A stretch of DNA of 16,755 bases from Mucor racemosus (taxonomy: Eukaryota > Mucoromycota > Mucoromycetes > Mucorales > Mucoraceae), in contig JAPEHQ010000043.1 in assembly GCA_027405735.1 (NCBI GenBank), positions 1 to 16,755 on the forward strand. Direction: 5' to 3'. Both the position numbers and the translations under genes were made by a program. The notes below the pieces were generated by a model that did no database searches, was not told where the DNA came from, and saw nothing but the letters and a program-made list of their open reading frames with translations. Below, in pieces: positions 1 through 9,342 of this stretch; positions within the stretch are counted from its first letter, which is position 1, and every line of letters begins with the position of its first letter.

Positions 1-2
1 CA

Positions 3-131
3 TTTTATGAGGTTTGGGAGACTTTCAACAAATTTGAGTTCAAGAAGACCAGATGCGAAATTTGACTCAAAACAAACCTTACTAATGCTGAAAACGTCTG
101 GCAAGTGTTAATGGGAATTGCTAGTCTTGTT
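3..131 (+). pseudogene. Possible decayed BED-type zinc-finger remnant
   Basis: Seen: the frame starting at base 3 reads FYEVWETF, then KKTRCEI, then a TGA at 63-65, then more frame up to another TGA at 132-134. The spacing V-W-x2-F, about a dozen residues, C-x2-[stop] resembles the start of a BED zinc finger, where the second metal ligand is a cysteine; TGA is one base away from a cysteine codon. In another frame, 142-180 reads NMAGIYEIIKKHAE, which loosely resembles the distal histidine part, implying a frameshift as well. Known of the family: BED fingers bind DNA and are common in hAT-type transposases and host proteins derived from them. Inferred: an old transposon or gene fragment cut by the window start. 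The match is short and by eye, and chance is a real alternative. Confidence 0.18.
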
Positions 132-254
132 TGAAATAAATATGGCTGGAATATATGAAATCATTAAAAAACATGCTGAATGACCAATTGTGTCACAAAT
201 GGCATGCAAACAATGAACCTGATTACATAACTTTGCTGCTCAGGGGGAACATGG

Positions 255-260
255 GTAAGT
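255..260 (+). promoter_or_regulatory. Splice-donor-like GTAAGT
   Basis: The sequence ATGG|GTAAGT matches the eukaryotic 5' splice-site core. It lies downstream of the possible BED remnant and could mark the end of an exon of the same decayed gene. No matching exon-exon frame can be shown, and a six-base match occurs often by chance. Confidence 0.2.
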
Positions 261-464
261 TCGAGCTATGACTAATAGTTATTATTTCATTATTGTAGAA
301 AATTCAAATATATGCAAAGTCAAAAATAGGTAAATTATGTATATCAATCAAGTATAGATGATGTATTGTAATATTATCTGAATTTTCGTTGTTACTCAAG
401 TCCATACGGCTCTCATTAGGATATAGATTTACACACAAAAAGAGGCCAATTACTTCAAACAAGC

Positions 465-611
465 ATGGCTGCTTTTCCTCTCAGTCTACCGAGAGGAAAC
501 TTACGAAAAATCGGCTATAGAAAGAAGAGGAAAAATCGCCTTTTTGTTCTAATCTTTTGTCTTTTTTTTCTACTTGTTTTTCTACTTATTTTGTTTACGA
601 TTTTTTTTTGA
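465..611 (+). CDS. Small ORF, basic N-terminus plus hydrophobic segment (hypothetical)
   Basis: An ATG at 465 opens 48 codons ending in TGA at 609-611. I do not recognise the product. The start has A at -3 and G at +4, a good eukaryotic initiation context. Residues 1-25 are basic, with a cluster YRKKRKNR at about residues 18-25. Residues 26-48 are almost entirely F, L, I and V and would form one membrane-spanning segment with the basic cluster on its cytosolic side. The hydrophobic part contains a 12-base direct repeat that encodes FLLV then FLLI. The likely mundane explanation is a purine-rich stretch followed by a T-rich stretch, which always translates to a basic-then-hydrophobic peptide. 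There is no codon-use or homology evidence. An AATAAA lies 219 bases past the stop. It could be a microprotein or a last exon, but chance is more likely. Confidence 0.12.
   Translation: MAAFPLSLPRGNLRKIGYRKKRKNRLFVLIFCLFFLLVFLLILFTIFF
474..499. repeat. Perfect 9-bp inverted repeat (hairpin)
   Basis: TTTCCTCTC at 474-482 is exactly complementary to GAGAGGAAA at 491-499, with the 8-base spacer AGTCTACC. As RNA this is a 9-bp stem with four G-C pairs, on either strand. It sits inside the small ORF at its codons 4-12. It is not followed directly by a U-run, so it does not look like a bacterial terminator. Confidence 0.8.
565..588 (+). repeat. 12-bp tandem duplication in a T-rich tract
   Basis: TTTTTCTACTTG is followed directly by TTTTTCTACTTA, two 12-base units with one difference at the last base. 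The whole 540-609 stretch is T-rich on the plus strand. It looks like slippage-generated low-complexity DNA and accounts for the repetitive hydrophobic tail of the small ORF. Confidence 0.75.
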
Positions 612-829
612 GATTGAGGTATACTATGCTATTCCTATTAGCATTTCATGATATTTTACTGTTCTGGTGGTCATGGAGAAGGTTATAGTCATTACAAAGA
701 ATGTTGAACTACAAGAATTTGTCCACTCAATGTAAGTAAGTGCGTATCCCTGTGGTACTTGTATCATAAAGATCCAAAATCTTTTGATTTACTTCTTTTG
801 GCAATACTGTTTACACTTTAAATCATTTT

Positions 830-883
830 AATAAAGATTTGGTATTGTTATAAAATTATAAGACTCTGTGCTTTCCTTGTTGT
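830..883 (+). promoter_or_regulatory. Candidate polyadenylation site (AATAAA plus GT-rich tract)
   Basis: AATAAA at 830-835 is followed about 30 bases later by a GT/T-rich stretch, with TCTGTG at 865-870 and CTTGTTGT at 876-883. That is the usual order and spacing of a eukaryotic cleavage and polyadenylation signal. It could end a plus-strand transcript from the flank. In DNA this A+T-rich, AATAAA is frequent, so the spacing is the only thing that raises it above noise. Confidence 0.25.
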
Positions 884-1216
884 AAAACTTCTACATTTCA
901 CACACATCATAATCAACACATTGTGAAACCTTTGCTTTATCACACTCATTTTTGAATATATCTTCTTTCCTGAAAATATCAACATAAAAATCACTTTTAC
1001 ATGGATTCTAATTATTAAAACATGTTAAGTATCCTAACTTGATGTAGCTAACCTCATATTAAAAAGCTAAAAGATAAAGAACGTGTGCGTTTTTTCCTTG
1101 TGCACATTATTAACGTTTTGAAAGAAGCCTAAACCTTATCAATGAGAAGCCTTTCATCAGCTATTATATACACAATTTCGTATCTATTGTTATCCAAAAC
1201 AAATATTCCAATTGTC

Positions 1217-2839
1217 ATCCATTCAACATTGTCCCGGCTACAAATTTATTAAATGAAGCAAGGATGGTTACTATAGTGATTGTTTCATAAATTTGAATGA
1301 TGCAGAAATGGCCAGCTTAAATTGAGAAAGCGCATTTGAAATAAAAATAAGTCGAAAAGATACTAAGGTATTGCAATGATGGTTATTAAGTAAAGTCTAC
1401 GTTATTTTTCATTCTCTATCAGGATATCTAGTTTTTGGATCGTTGTGGAGACTTTTTTATTTTTTTATAAATTTTGTGAGAGCACTTTTTCTGTTATAGA
1501 GATCCATGAAGGGATGACAGGTATGCAAAGCTAAAACCATAGGATAGTACTCATTAGCATCTATCTAACGAATTTTACCTCGTCAAAAAATATTGATTTT
1601 CCATCGAGAAAATTGAGATTGAAGGACTGATTTTTGGTGATGACAAAAAGGATCCATTTTGGACGAGGATATACAAGGGTAAATTTTCGCCGACCAAAAA
1701 AAATGATCAAAAAAAATTAATATCCCCACAAAAAATAGGGCTACAGCTACGTATAAATACTCATTTTGTAGATAATTTTGTTGCGCATAATGTAAAAATA
1801 AAATATTTTAGGGTTGCATTTGAATGAAGGGTGCTTTTTGATCAAAAACCGTTAAAATTTGACATTAAATTTACTAGGGATTTTATGAGAAAAATATTTT
1901 TAAAATTTACACAGATCGATTCAGAATTAAAAACTGAACCTAAAACATTTAATACGCTAGTTCAACTTACTATGTGTTTTTGTGAGTAATTAAACATACA
2001 AGGTTTTTTTGGATTTTTTTGGATTTTTTTTCCATTTGAACACTTTTTTGAATTGAAGCTCAGTCACCTGTGCATATCTGATTATACAATTTTATATGGT
2101 GATATTCAAAATCGGAGCGTGCCCCCATTTCAATAGATAATCAGGAAATGAAAAATGTAAGATATACTTGAGATGCTATAGAATATTGACAAAAAAGTTA
2201 TTTCTATTCATCTTGATTTTTCAGCGAGTATAAAGGTTTCAAAAGTGAAACACTTGTTTTCTCCCCGCTTAAAATCTCAATCTAAGATGTCAAATATCTC
2301 GAGTTTTTATAGGCTTGAAAATAATAGTTTCTAAGCTAAATCTTCTTGTTTTTCAATGTTTTATTACATATTAAAGTTTCATGGATGGTTTTTTTTTGGA
2401 CCCCCAAACCTCATAATTGTAAATCCTGTTTTTTTTTTGTTTTTCTATTTTGTAGTTTTAACAATTTGGAGAATTTTCACGTTTTTTTACAAAAGTATCG
2501 CTAGGAATTAGGCAACCAAGTTTTCTGGGGTAAAATTGGCTGCTAAAAACGAATCTGCAATTTATTTTATTGTATCTATCAATTTCACCGAGATTTTTGT
2601 GGTATAAATTTTGCTGGATTCTAGTATATACGCCTATGGCAACCCTTAAATTTCATTATAAAGTCTTACTTGAACACATAATAAAAGTTGTTGAACAATT
2701 TATTTCACACATTTTGATATATAATTCTAAACGTCAAGTCTAGTTTCAACAATTTTAGAAGGAGAAAACCAGTCAAAAAGCGTGAATATTTGTACTGGTA
2801 ATCGATTTTAGCAGAACCTTGTTTTCAAAAACGGTATCT
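1217..2839 (+). repeat. Satellite monomer copy 1 (left terminal, 1,623 bp)
   Basis: This is the first copy, adjoining unique DNA at 1216/1217. It is complete and differs from the internal copies by three one-base contractions: T4 to T3 at about 1245-1247, A4 to A3 at about 1319-1321, and T8 to T7 at 2004-2010. I saw no substitution. Its landmarks are BamHI 1650-1655, TATAAATA 1752-1759, palindromes 1835-1848 and 1890-1901, and phased T-tracts 2004-2031. Confidence 0.97.
2236..2251. repeat. Small hairpin GTTTCA-AAAG-TGAAAC (copy 1; one per monomer)
   Basis: GTTTCA at 2236-2241 pairs with TGAAAC at 2246-2251 around a four-base loop. It recurs in each full monomer, just downstream of the TTTTTCAG acceptor-like site. 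It is a short stem with no recognised function. Confidence 0.45.
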
Positions 2840-3376
2840 ATCCATTCAACATTGTCCCGGCTACAAATTTTATTAAATGAAGCAAGGATGGTTACTATAG
2901 TGATTGTTTCATAAATTTGAATGATGCAGAAATGGCCAGCTTAAAATTGAGAAAGCGCATTTGAAATAAAAATAAGTCGAAAAGATACTAAGGTATTGCA
3001 ATGATGGTTATTAAGTAAAGTCTACGTTATTTTTCATTCTCTATCAGGATATCTAGTTTTTGGATCGTTGTGGAGACTTTTTTATTTTTTTATAAATTTT
3101 GTGAGAGCACTTTTTCTGTTATAGAGATCCATGAAGGGATGACAGGTATGCAAAGCTAAAACCATAGGATAGTACTCATTAGCATCTATCTAACGAATTT
3201 TACCTCGTCAAAAAATATTGATTTTCCATCGAGAAAATTGAGATTGAAGGACTGATTTTTGGTGATGACAAAAAGGATCCATTTTGGACGAGGATATACA
3301 AGGGTAAATTTTCGCCGACCAAAAAAAATGATCAAAAAAAATTAATATCCCCACAAAAAATAGGGCTACAGCTACG

Positions 3377-3384
3377 TATAAATA
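3377..3384 (+). promoter_or_regulatory. TATA-box-like TATAAATA (copy 2; one per monomer)
   Basis: TATAAATA fits the TATA consensus exactly and recurs at the same place in all ten copies (1752, 3377, 5002, 6628, 8254, 9880, 11506, 13132, 14758 and 16378). It lies upstream of donor-like, acceptor-like and AATAAA motifs on the same strand. No protein-coding frame follows it, so it could at most drive a noncoding RNA. Such a motif is expected often by chance in DNA of this composition. Confidence 0.15.
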
Positions 3385-3459
3385 CTCATTTTGTAGATAA
3401 TTTTGTTGCGCATAATGTAAAAATAAAATATTTTAGGGTTGCATTTGAATGAAGGGTGC

Positions 3460-3473
3460 TTTTTGATCAAAAA
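3460..3473. repeat. 14-bp perfect palindrome (copy 2; one per monomer)
   Basis: TTTTTGATCAAAAA reads the same on both strands. The same palindrome is at 1835-1848 in copy 1 and at the equivalent place in the other copies. A second perfect palindrome, AAAAATATTTTT, lies about 42 bases downstream (1890-1901 in copy 1). They could be symmetric protein-binding sites, but A+T-rich palindromes this short also arise by chance. Confidence 0.5.
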
Positions 3474-3628
3474 CCGTTAAAATTTGACATTAAATTTACT
3501 AGGGATTTTATGAGAAAAATATTTTTAAAATTTACACAGATCGATTCAGAATTAAAAACTGAACCTAAAACATTTAATACGCTAGTTCAACTTACTATGT
3601 GTTTTTGTGAGTAATTAAACATACAAGG

Positions 3629-3675
3629 TTTTTTTTGGATTTTTTTGGATTTTTTTTCCATTTGAACACTTTTTT
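3629..3675. other. Phased T-tracts, predicted curved DNA (copy 2; one per monomer)
   Basis: T8 at 3629-3636, T7 at 3640-3646 and T8 at 3650-3657 are separated by GGA, and a T6 follows at 3670-3675. Run starts are 11, 10 and 20 bases apart, close to whole helical turns. A/T tracts of at least four bases repeated in phase with the helix are known to bend DNA. The same motif is in every copy (2004-2031, 5254-5282, 6880-6908, 8506-8534, 10132-10160, 11758-11786, 13384-13412, 15011-15039, 16626-16654). A plausible role is nucleosome positioning or compaction of the satellite; that part is inference. Confidence 0.55.
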
Positions 3676-4465
3676 GAATTGAAGCTCAGTCACCTGTGCA
3701 TATCTGATTATACAATTTTATATGGTGATATTCAAAATCGGAGCGTGCCCCCATTTCAATAGATAATCAGGAAATGAAAAATGTAAGATATACTTGAGAT
3801 GCTATAGAATATTGACAAAAAAGTTATTTCTATTCATCTTGATTTTTCAGCGAGTATAAAGGTTTCAAAAGTGAAACACTTGTTTTCTCCCCGCTTAAAA
3901 TCTCAATCTAAGATGTCAAATATCTCGAGTTTTTATAGGCTTGAAAATAATAGTTTCTAAGCTAAATCTTCTTGTTTTTCAATGTTTTATTACATATTAA
4001 AGTTTCATGGATGGTTTTTTTTTGGACCCCCAAACCTCATAATTGTAAATCCTGTTTTTTTTTTGTTTTTCTATTTTGTAGTTTTAACAATTTGGAGAAT
4101 TTTCACGTTTTTTTACAAAAGTATCGCTAGGAATTAGGCAACCAAGTTTTCTGGGGTAAAATTGGCTGCTAAAAACGAATCTGCAATTTATTTTATTGTA
4201 TCTATCAATTTCACCGAGATTTTTGTGGTATAAATTTTGCTGGATTCTAGTATATACGCCTATGGCAACCCTTAAATTTCATTATAAAGTCTTACTTGAA
4301 CACATAATAAAAGTTGTTGAACAATTTATTTCACACATTTTGATATATAATTCTAAACGTCAAGTCTAGTTTCAACAATTTTAGAAGGAGAAAACCAGTC
4401 AAAAAGCGTGAATATTTGTACTGGTAATCGATTTTAGCAGAACCTTGTTTTCAAAAACGGTATCT

Positions 4466-6090
4466 ATCCATTCAACATTGTCCCGGCTACAAATTTTATT
4501 AAATGAAGCAAGGATGGTTACTATAGTGATTGTTTCATAAATTTGAATGATGCAGAAATGGCCAGCTTAAAATTGAGAAAGCGCATTTGAAATAAAAATA
4601 AGTCGAAAAGATACTAAGGTATTGCAATGATGGTTATTAAGTAAAGTCTACGTTATTTTTCATTCTCTATCAGGATATCTAGTTTTTGGATCGTTGTGGA
4701 GACTTTTTTATTTTTTTATAAATTTTGTGAGAGCACTTTTTCTGTTATAGAGATCCATGAAGGGATGACAGGTATGCAAAGCTAAAACCATAGGATAGTA
4801 CTCATTAGCATCTATCTAACGAATTTTACCTCGTCAAAAAATATTGATTTTCCATCGAGAAAATTGAGATTGAAGGACTGATTTTTGGTGATGACAAAAA
4901 GGATCCATTTTGGACGAGGATATACAAGGGTAAATTTTCGCCGACCAAAAAAAATGATCAAAAAAATTAATATCCCCACAAAAAATAGGGCTACAGCTAC
5001 GTATAAATACTCATTTTGTAGATAATTTTGTTGCGCATAATGTAAAAATAAAATATTTTAGGGTTGCATTTGAATGAAGGGTGCTTTTTGATCAAAAACC
5101 GTTAAAATTTGACATTAAATTTACTAGGGATTTTATGAGAAAAATATTTTTAAAATTTACACAGATCGATTCAGAATTAAAAACTGAACCTAAAACATTT
5201 AATACGCTAGTTCAACTTACTATGTGTTTTTGTGAGTAATTAAACATACAAGGTTTTTTTTGGATTTTTTTGGATTTTTTTTCCATTTGAACACTTTTTT
5301 GAATTGAAGCTCAGTCACCTGTGCATATCTGATTATACAATTTTATATGGTGATATTCAAAATCGGAGCGTGCCCCCATTTCAATAGATAATCAGGAAAT
5401 GAAAAATGTAAGATATACTTGAGATGCTATAGAATATTGACAAAAAAGTTATTTCTATTCATCTTGATTTTTCAGCGAGTATAAAGGTTTCAAAAGTGAA
5501 ACACTTGTTTTCTCCCCGCTTAAAATCTCAATCTAAGATGTCAAATATCTCGAGTTTTTATAGGCTTGAAAATAATAGTTTCTAAGCTAAATCTTCTTGT
5601 TTTTCAATGTTTTATTACATATTAAAGTTTCATGGATGGTTTTTTTTTGGACCCCCAAACCTCATAATTGTAAATCCTGTTTTTTTTTTGTTTTTCTATT
5701 TTGTAGTTTTAACAATTTGGAGAATTTTCACGTTTTTTTACAAAAGTATCGCTAGGAATTAGGCAACCAAGTTTTCTGGGGTAAAATTGGCTGCTAAAAA
5801 CGAATCTGCAATTTATTTTATTGTATCTATCAATTTCACCGAGATTTTTGTGGTATAAATTTTGCTGGATTCTAGTATATACGCCTATGGCAACCCTTAA
5901 ATTTCATTATAAAGTCTTACTTGAACACATAATAAAAGTTGTTGAACAATTTATTTCACACATTTTGATATATAATTCTAAACGTCAAGTCTAGTTTCAA
6001 CAATTTTAGAAGGAGAAAACCAGTCAAAAAGCGTGAATATTTGTACTGGTAATCGATTTTAGCAGAACCTTGTTTTCAAAAACGGTATCT
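4466..6090 (+). repeat. Satellite monomer copy 3 (1,625 bp)
   Basis: Full copy. The only difference noticed from the reference is an A-run of 7 rather than 8 at 4960-4966. TATAAATA is at 5002-5009 and phased T-tracts are at 5254-5282. Confidence 0.98.
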
Positions 6091-7716
6091 ATCCATTCAA
6101 CATTGTCCCGGCTACAAATTTTATTAAATGAAGCAAGGATGGTTACTATAGTGATTGTTTCATAAATTTGAATGATGCAGAAATGGCCAGCTTAAAATTG
6201 AGAAAGCGCATTTGAAATAAAAATAAGTCGAAAAGATACTAAGGTATTGCAATGATGGTTATTAAGTAAAGTCTACGTTATTTTTCATTCTCTATCAGGA
6301 TATCTAGTTTTTGGATCGTTGTGGAGACTTTTTTATTTTTTTATAAATTTTGTGAGAGCACTTTTTCTGTTATAGAGATCCATGAAGGGATGACAGGTAT
6401 GCAAAGCTAAAACCATAGGATAGTACTCATTAGCATCTATCTAACGAATTTTACCTCGTCAAAAAATATTGATTTTCCATCGAGAAAATTGAGATTGAAG
6501 GACTGATTTTTGGTGATGACAAAAAGGATCCATTTTGGACGAGGATATACAAGGGTAAATTTTCGCCGACCAAAAAAAATGATCAAAAAAAATTAATATC
6601 CCCACAAAAAATAGGGCTACAGCTACGTATAAATACTCATTTTGTAGATAATTTTGTTGCGCATAATGTAAAAATAAAATATTTTAGGGTTGCATTTGAA
6701 TGAAGGGTGCTTTTTGATCAAAAACCGTTAAAATTTGACATTAAATTTACTAGGGATTTTATGAGAAAAATATTTTTAAAATTTACACAGATCGATTCAG
6801 AATTAAAAACTGAACCTAAAACATTTAATACGCTAGTTCAACTTACTATGTGTTTTTGTGAGTAATTAAACATACAAGGTTTTTTTTGGATTTTTTTGGA
6901 TTTTTTTTCCATTTGAACACTTTTTTGAATTGAAGCTCAGTCACCTGTGCATATCTGATTATACAATTTTATATGGTGATATTCAAAATCGGAGCGTGCC
7001 CCCATTTCAATAGATAATCAGGAAATGAAAAATGTAAGATATACTTGAGATGCTATAGAATATTGACAAAAAAGTTATTTCTATTCATCTTGATTTTTCA
7101 GCGAGTATAAAGGTTTCAAAAGTGAAACACTTGTTTTCTCCCCGCTTAAAATCTCAATCTAAGATGTCAAATATCTCGAGTTTTTATAGGCTTGAAAATA
7201 ATAGTTTCTAAGCTAAATCTTCTTGTTTTTCAATGTTTTATTACATATTAAAGTTTCATGGATGGTTTTTTTTTGGACCCCCAAACCTCATAATTGTAAA
7301 TCCTGTTTTTTTTTTGTTTTTCTATTTTGTAGTTTTAACAATTTGGAGAATTTTCACGTTTTTTTACAAAAGTATCGCTAGGAATTAGGCAACCAAGTTT
7401 TCTGGGGTAAAATTGGCTGCTAAAAACGAATCTGCAATTTATTTTATTGTATCTATCAATTTCACCGAGATTTTTGTGGTATAAATTTTGCTGGATTCTA
7501 GTATATACGCCTATGGCAACCCTTAAATTTCATTATAAAGTCTTACTTGAACACATAATAAAAGTTGTTGAACAATTTATTTCACACATTTTGATATATA
7601 ATTCTAAACGTCAAGTCTAGTTTCAACAATTTTAGAAGGAGAAAACCAGTCAAAAAGCGTGAATATTTGTACTGGTAATCGATTTTAGCAGAACCTTGTT
7701 TTCAAAAACGGTATCT
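6091..7716 (+). repeat. Satellite monomer copy 4 (1,626 bp)
   Basis: Full copy of reference length; no difference from copy 2 noticed by eye. TATAAATA is at 6628-6635 and phased T-tracts are at 6880-6908. Confidence 0.98.
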
Positions 7717-9342
7717 ATCCATTCAACATTGTCCCGGCTACAAATTTTATTAAATGAAGCAAGGATGGTTACTATAGTGATTGTTTCATAAATTTGAATG
7801 ATGCAGAAATGGCCAGCTTAAAATTGAGAAAGCGCATTTGAAATAAAAATAAGTCGAAAAGATACTAAGGTATTGCAATGATGGTTATTAAGTAAAGTCT
7901 ACGTTATTTTTCATTCTCTATCAGGATATCTAGTTTTTGGATCGTTGTGGAGACTTTTTTATTTTTTTATAAATTTTGTGAGAGCACTTTTTCTGTTATA
8001 GAGATCCATGAAGGGATGACAGGTATGCAAAGCTAAAACCATAGGATAGTACTCATTAGCATCTATCTAACGAATTTTACCTCGTCAAAAAATATTGATT
8101 TTCCATCGAGAAAATTGAGATTGAAGGACTGATTTTTGGTGATGACAAAAAGGATCCATTTTGGACGAGGATATACAAGGGTAAATTTTCGCCGACCAAA
8201 AAAAATGATCAAAAAAAATTAATATCCCCACAAAAAATAGGGCTACAGCTACGTATAAATACTCATTTTGTAGATAATTTTGTTGCGCATAATGTAAAAA
8301 TAAAATATTTTAGGGTTGCATTTGAATGAAGGGTGCTTTTTGATCAAAAACCGTTAAAATTTGACATTAAATTTACTAGGGATTTTATGAGAAAAATATT
8401 TTTAAAATTTACACAGATCGATTCAGAATTAAAAACTGAACCTAAAACATTTAATACGCTAGTTCAACTTACTATGTGTTTTTGTGAGTAATTAAACATA
8501 CAAGGTTTTTTTTGGATTTTTTTGGATTTTTTTTCCATTTGAACACTTTTTTGAATTGAAGCTCAGTCACCTGTGCATATCTGATTATACAATTTTATAT
8601 GGTGATATTCAAAATCGGAGCGTGCCCCCATTTCAATAGATAATCAGGAAATGAAAAATGTAAGATATACTTGAGATGCTATAGAATATTGACAAAAAAG
8701 TTATTTCTATTCATCTTGATTTTTCAGCGAGTATAAAGGTTTCAAAAGTGAAACACTTGTTTTCTCCCCGCTTAAAATCTCAATCTAAGATGTCAAATAT
8801 CTCGAGTTTTTATAGGCTTGAAAATAATAGTTTCTAAGCTAAATCTTCTTGTTTTTCAATGTTTTATTACATATTAAAGTTTCATGGATGGTTTTTTTTT
8901 GGACCCCCAAACCTCATAATTGTAAATCCTGTTTTTTTTTTGTTTTTCTATTTTGTAGTTTTAACAATTTGGAGAATTTTCACGTTTTTTTACAAAAGTA
9001 TCGCTAGGAATTAGGCAACCAAGTTTTCTGGGGTAAAATTGGCTGCTAAAAACGAATCTGCAATTTATTTTATTGTATCTATCAATTTCACCGAGATTTT
9101 TGTGGTATAAATTTTGCTGGATTCTAGTATATACGCCTATGGCAACCCTTAAATTTCATTATAAAGTCTTACTTGAACACATAATAAAAGTTGTTGAACA
9201 ATTTATTTCACACATTTTGATATATAATTCTAAACGTCAAGTCTAGTTTCAACAATTTTAGAAGGAGAAAACCAGTCAAAAAGCGTGAATATTTGTACTG
9301 GTAATCGATTTTAGCAGAACCTTGTTTTCAAAAACGGTATCT
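7717..9342 (+). repeat. Satellite monomer copy 5 (1,626 bp)
   Basis: Full copy of reference length; no difference from copy 2 noticed by eye. TATAAATA is at 8254-8261 and phased T-tracts are at 8506-8534. Confidence 0.98.

Larger units (their letters stand above)
1..1216. other. Single-copy flank left of the satellite array
   Basis: This stretch is not part of the 1,626-bp tandem repeat and I see no second copy of it in the window. It is A+T-rich, with stops in every frame, and carries only the short candidate features listed separately (3-131, 255-260, 465-611, 474-499, 565-588, 830-883). I see nothing to annotate between about 261 and 464. Between 612 and 829 there is only a 20-codon ATG frame at 673-735 that runs into a GTAAGTAAGT string at 732-741, too short to call an exon. 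From 884 to 1128 I see nothing beyond A+T-rich DNA. Positions 1129-1216 are an open minus-strand frame discussed as a finding. The flank shows that the array is joined to ordinary DNA on this side. Confidence 0.9.
2840..4465 (+). repeat. Satellite monomer copy 2 (1,626 bp, reference form)
   Basis: This copy has the standard length and I use it as the reference for the monomer. It contains stops in all frames and no ORF worth calling. TATAAATA is at 3377-3384, the palindrome TTTTTGATCAAAAA at 3460-3473 and the phased T-tracts at 3629-3657. Confidence 0.98.

Noticed and set aside
673..735. 20-codon ATG frame (starts MEKVIVITKN) ending in a GTAAGTAAGT string, as an exon
   Set aside because: A TGA lies a few codons upstream of the ATG, the frame is very short and no partner acceptor or exon can be shown.
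1637..1665. GTGATGA resembling a snoRNA C box, with an upstream GATTTTTGG resembling an Sm site
   Set aside because: No CTGA D box follows within about 90 bases, there is no terminal stem, and no strong 3' stem-loop follows the Sm-like string.
1333..2040. CATTTGAA three times per monomer (1333, 1817 and 2033 in copy 1) as an internal subrepeat
   Set aside because: The spacings are unequal and the surrounding bases do not match, so this looks like chance recurrence of an A+T-rich 8-mer.
1217..2839. 5S rRNA, tRNA, snRNA or spliced-leader unit, a common kind of tandem gene repeat
   Set aside because: I found no B-box-like GGTTCGA string, no 5S internal control region and no familiar snRNA or spliced-leader sequence in the monomer on either strand.
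1217..2839. CENP-B-box-like centromere motif
   Set aside because: I looked for TTCG followed at the right spacing by CGGG and found none. A centromeric role therefore has no direct sequence support here, although many centromeres lack the box.
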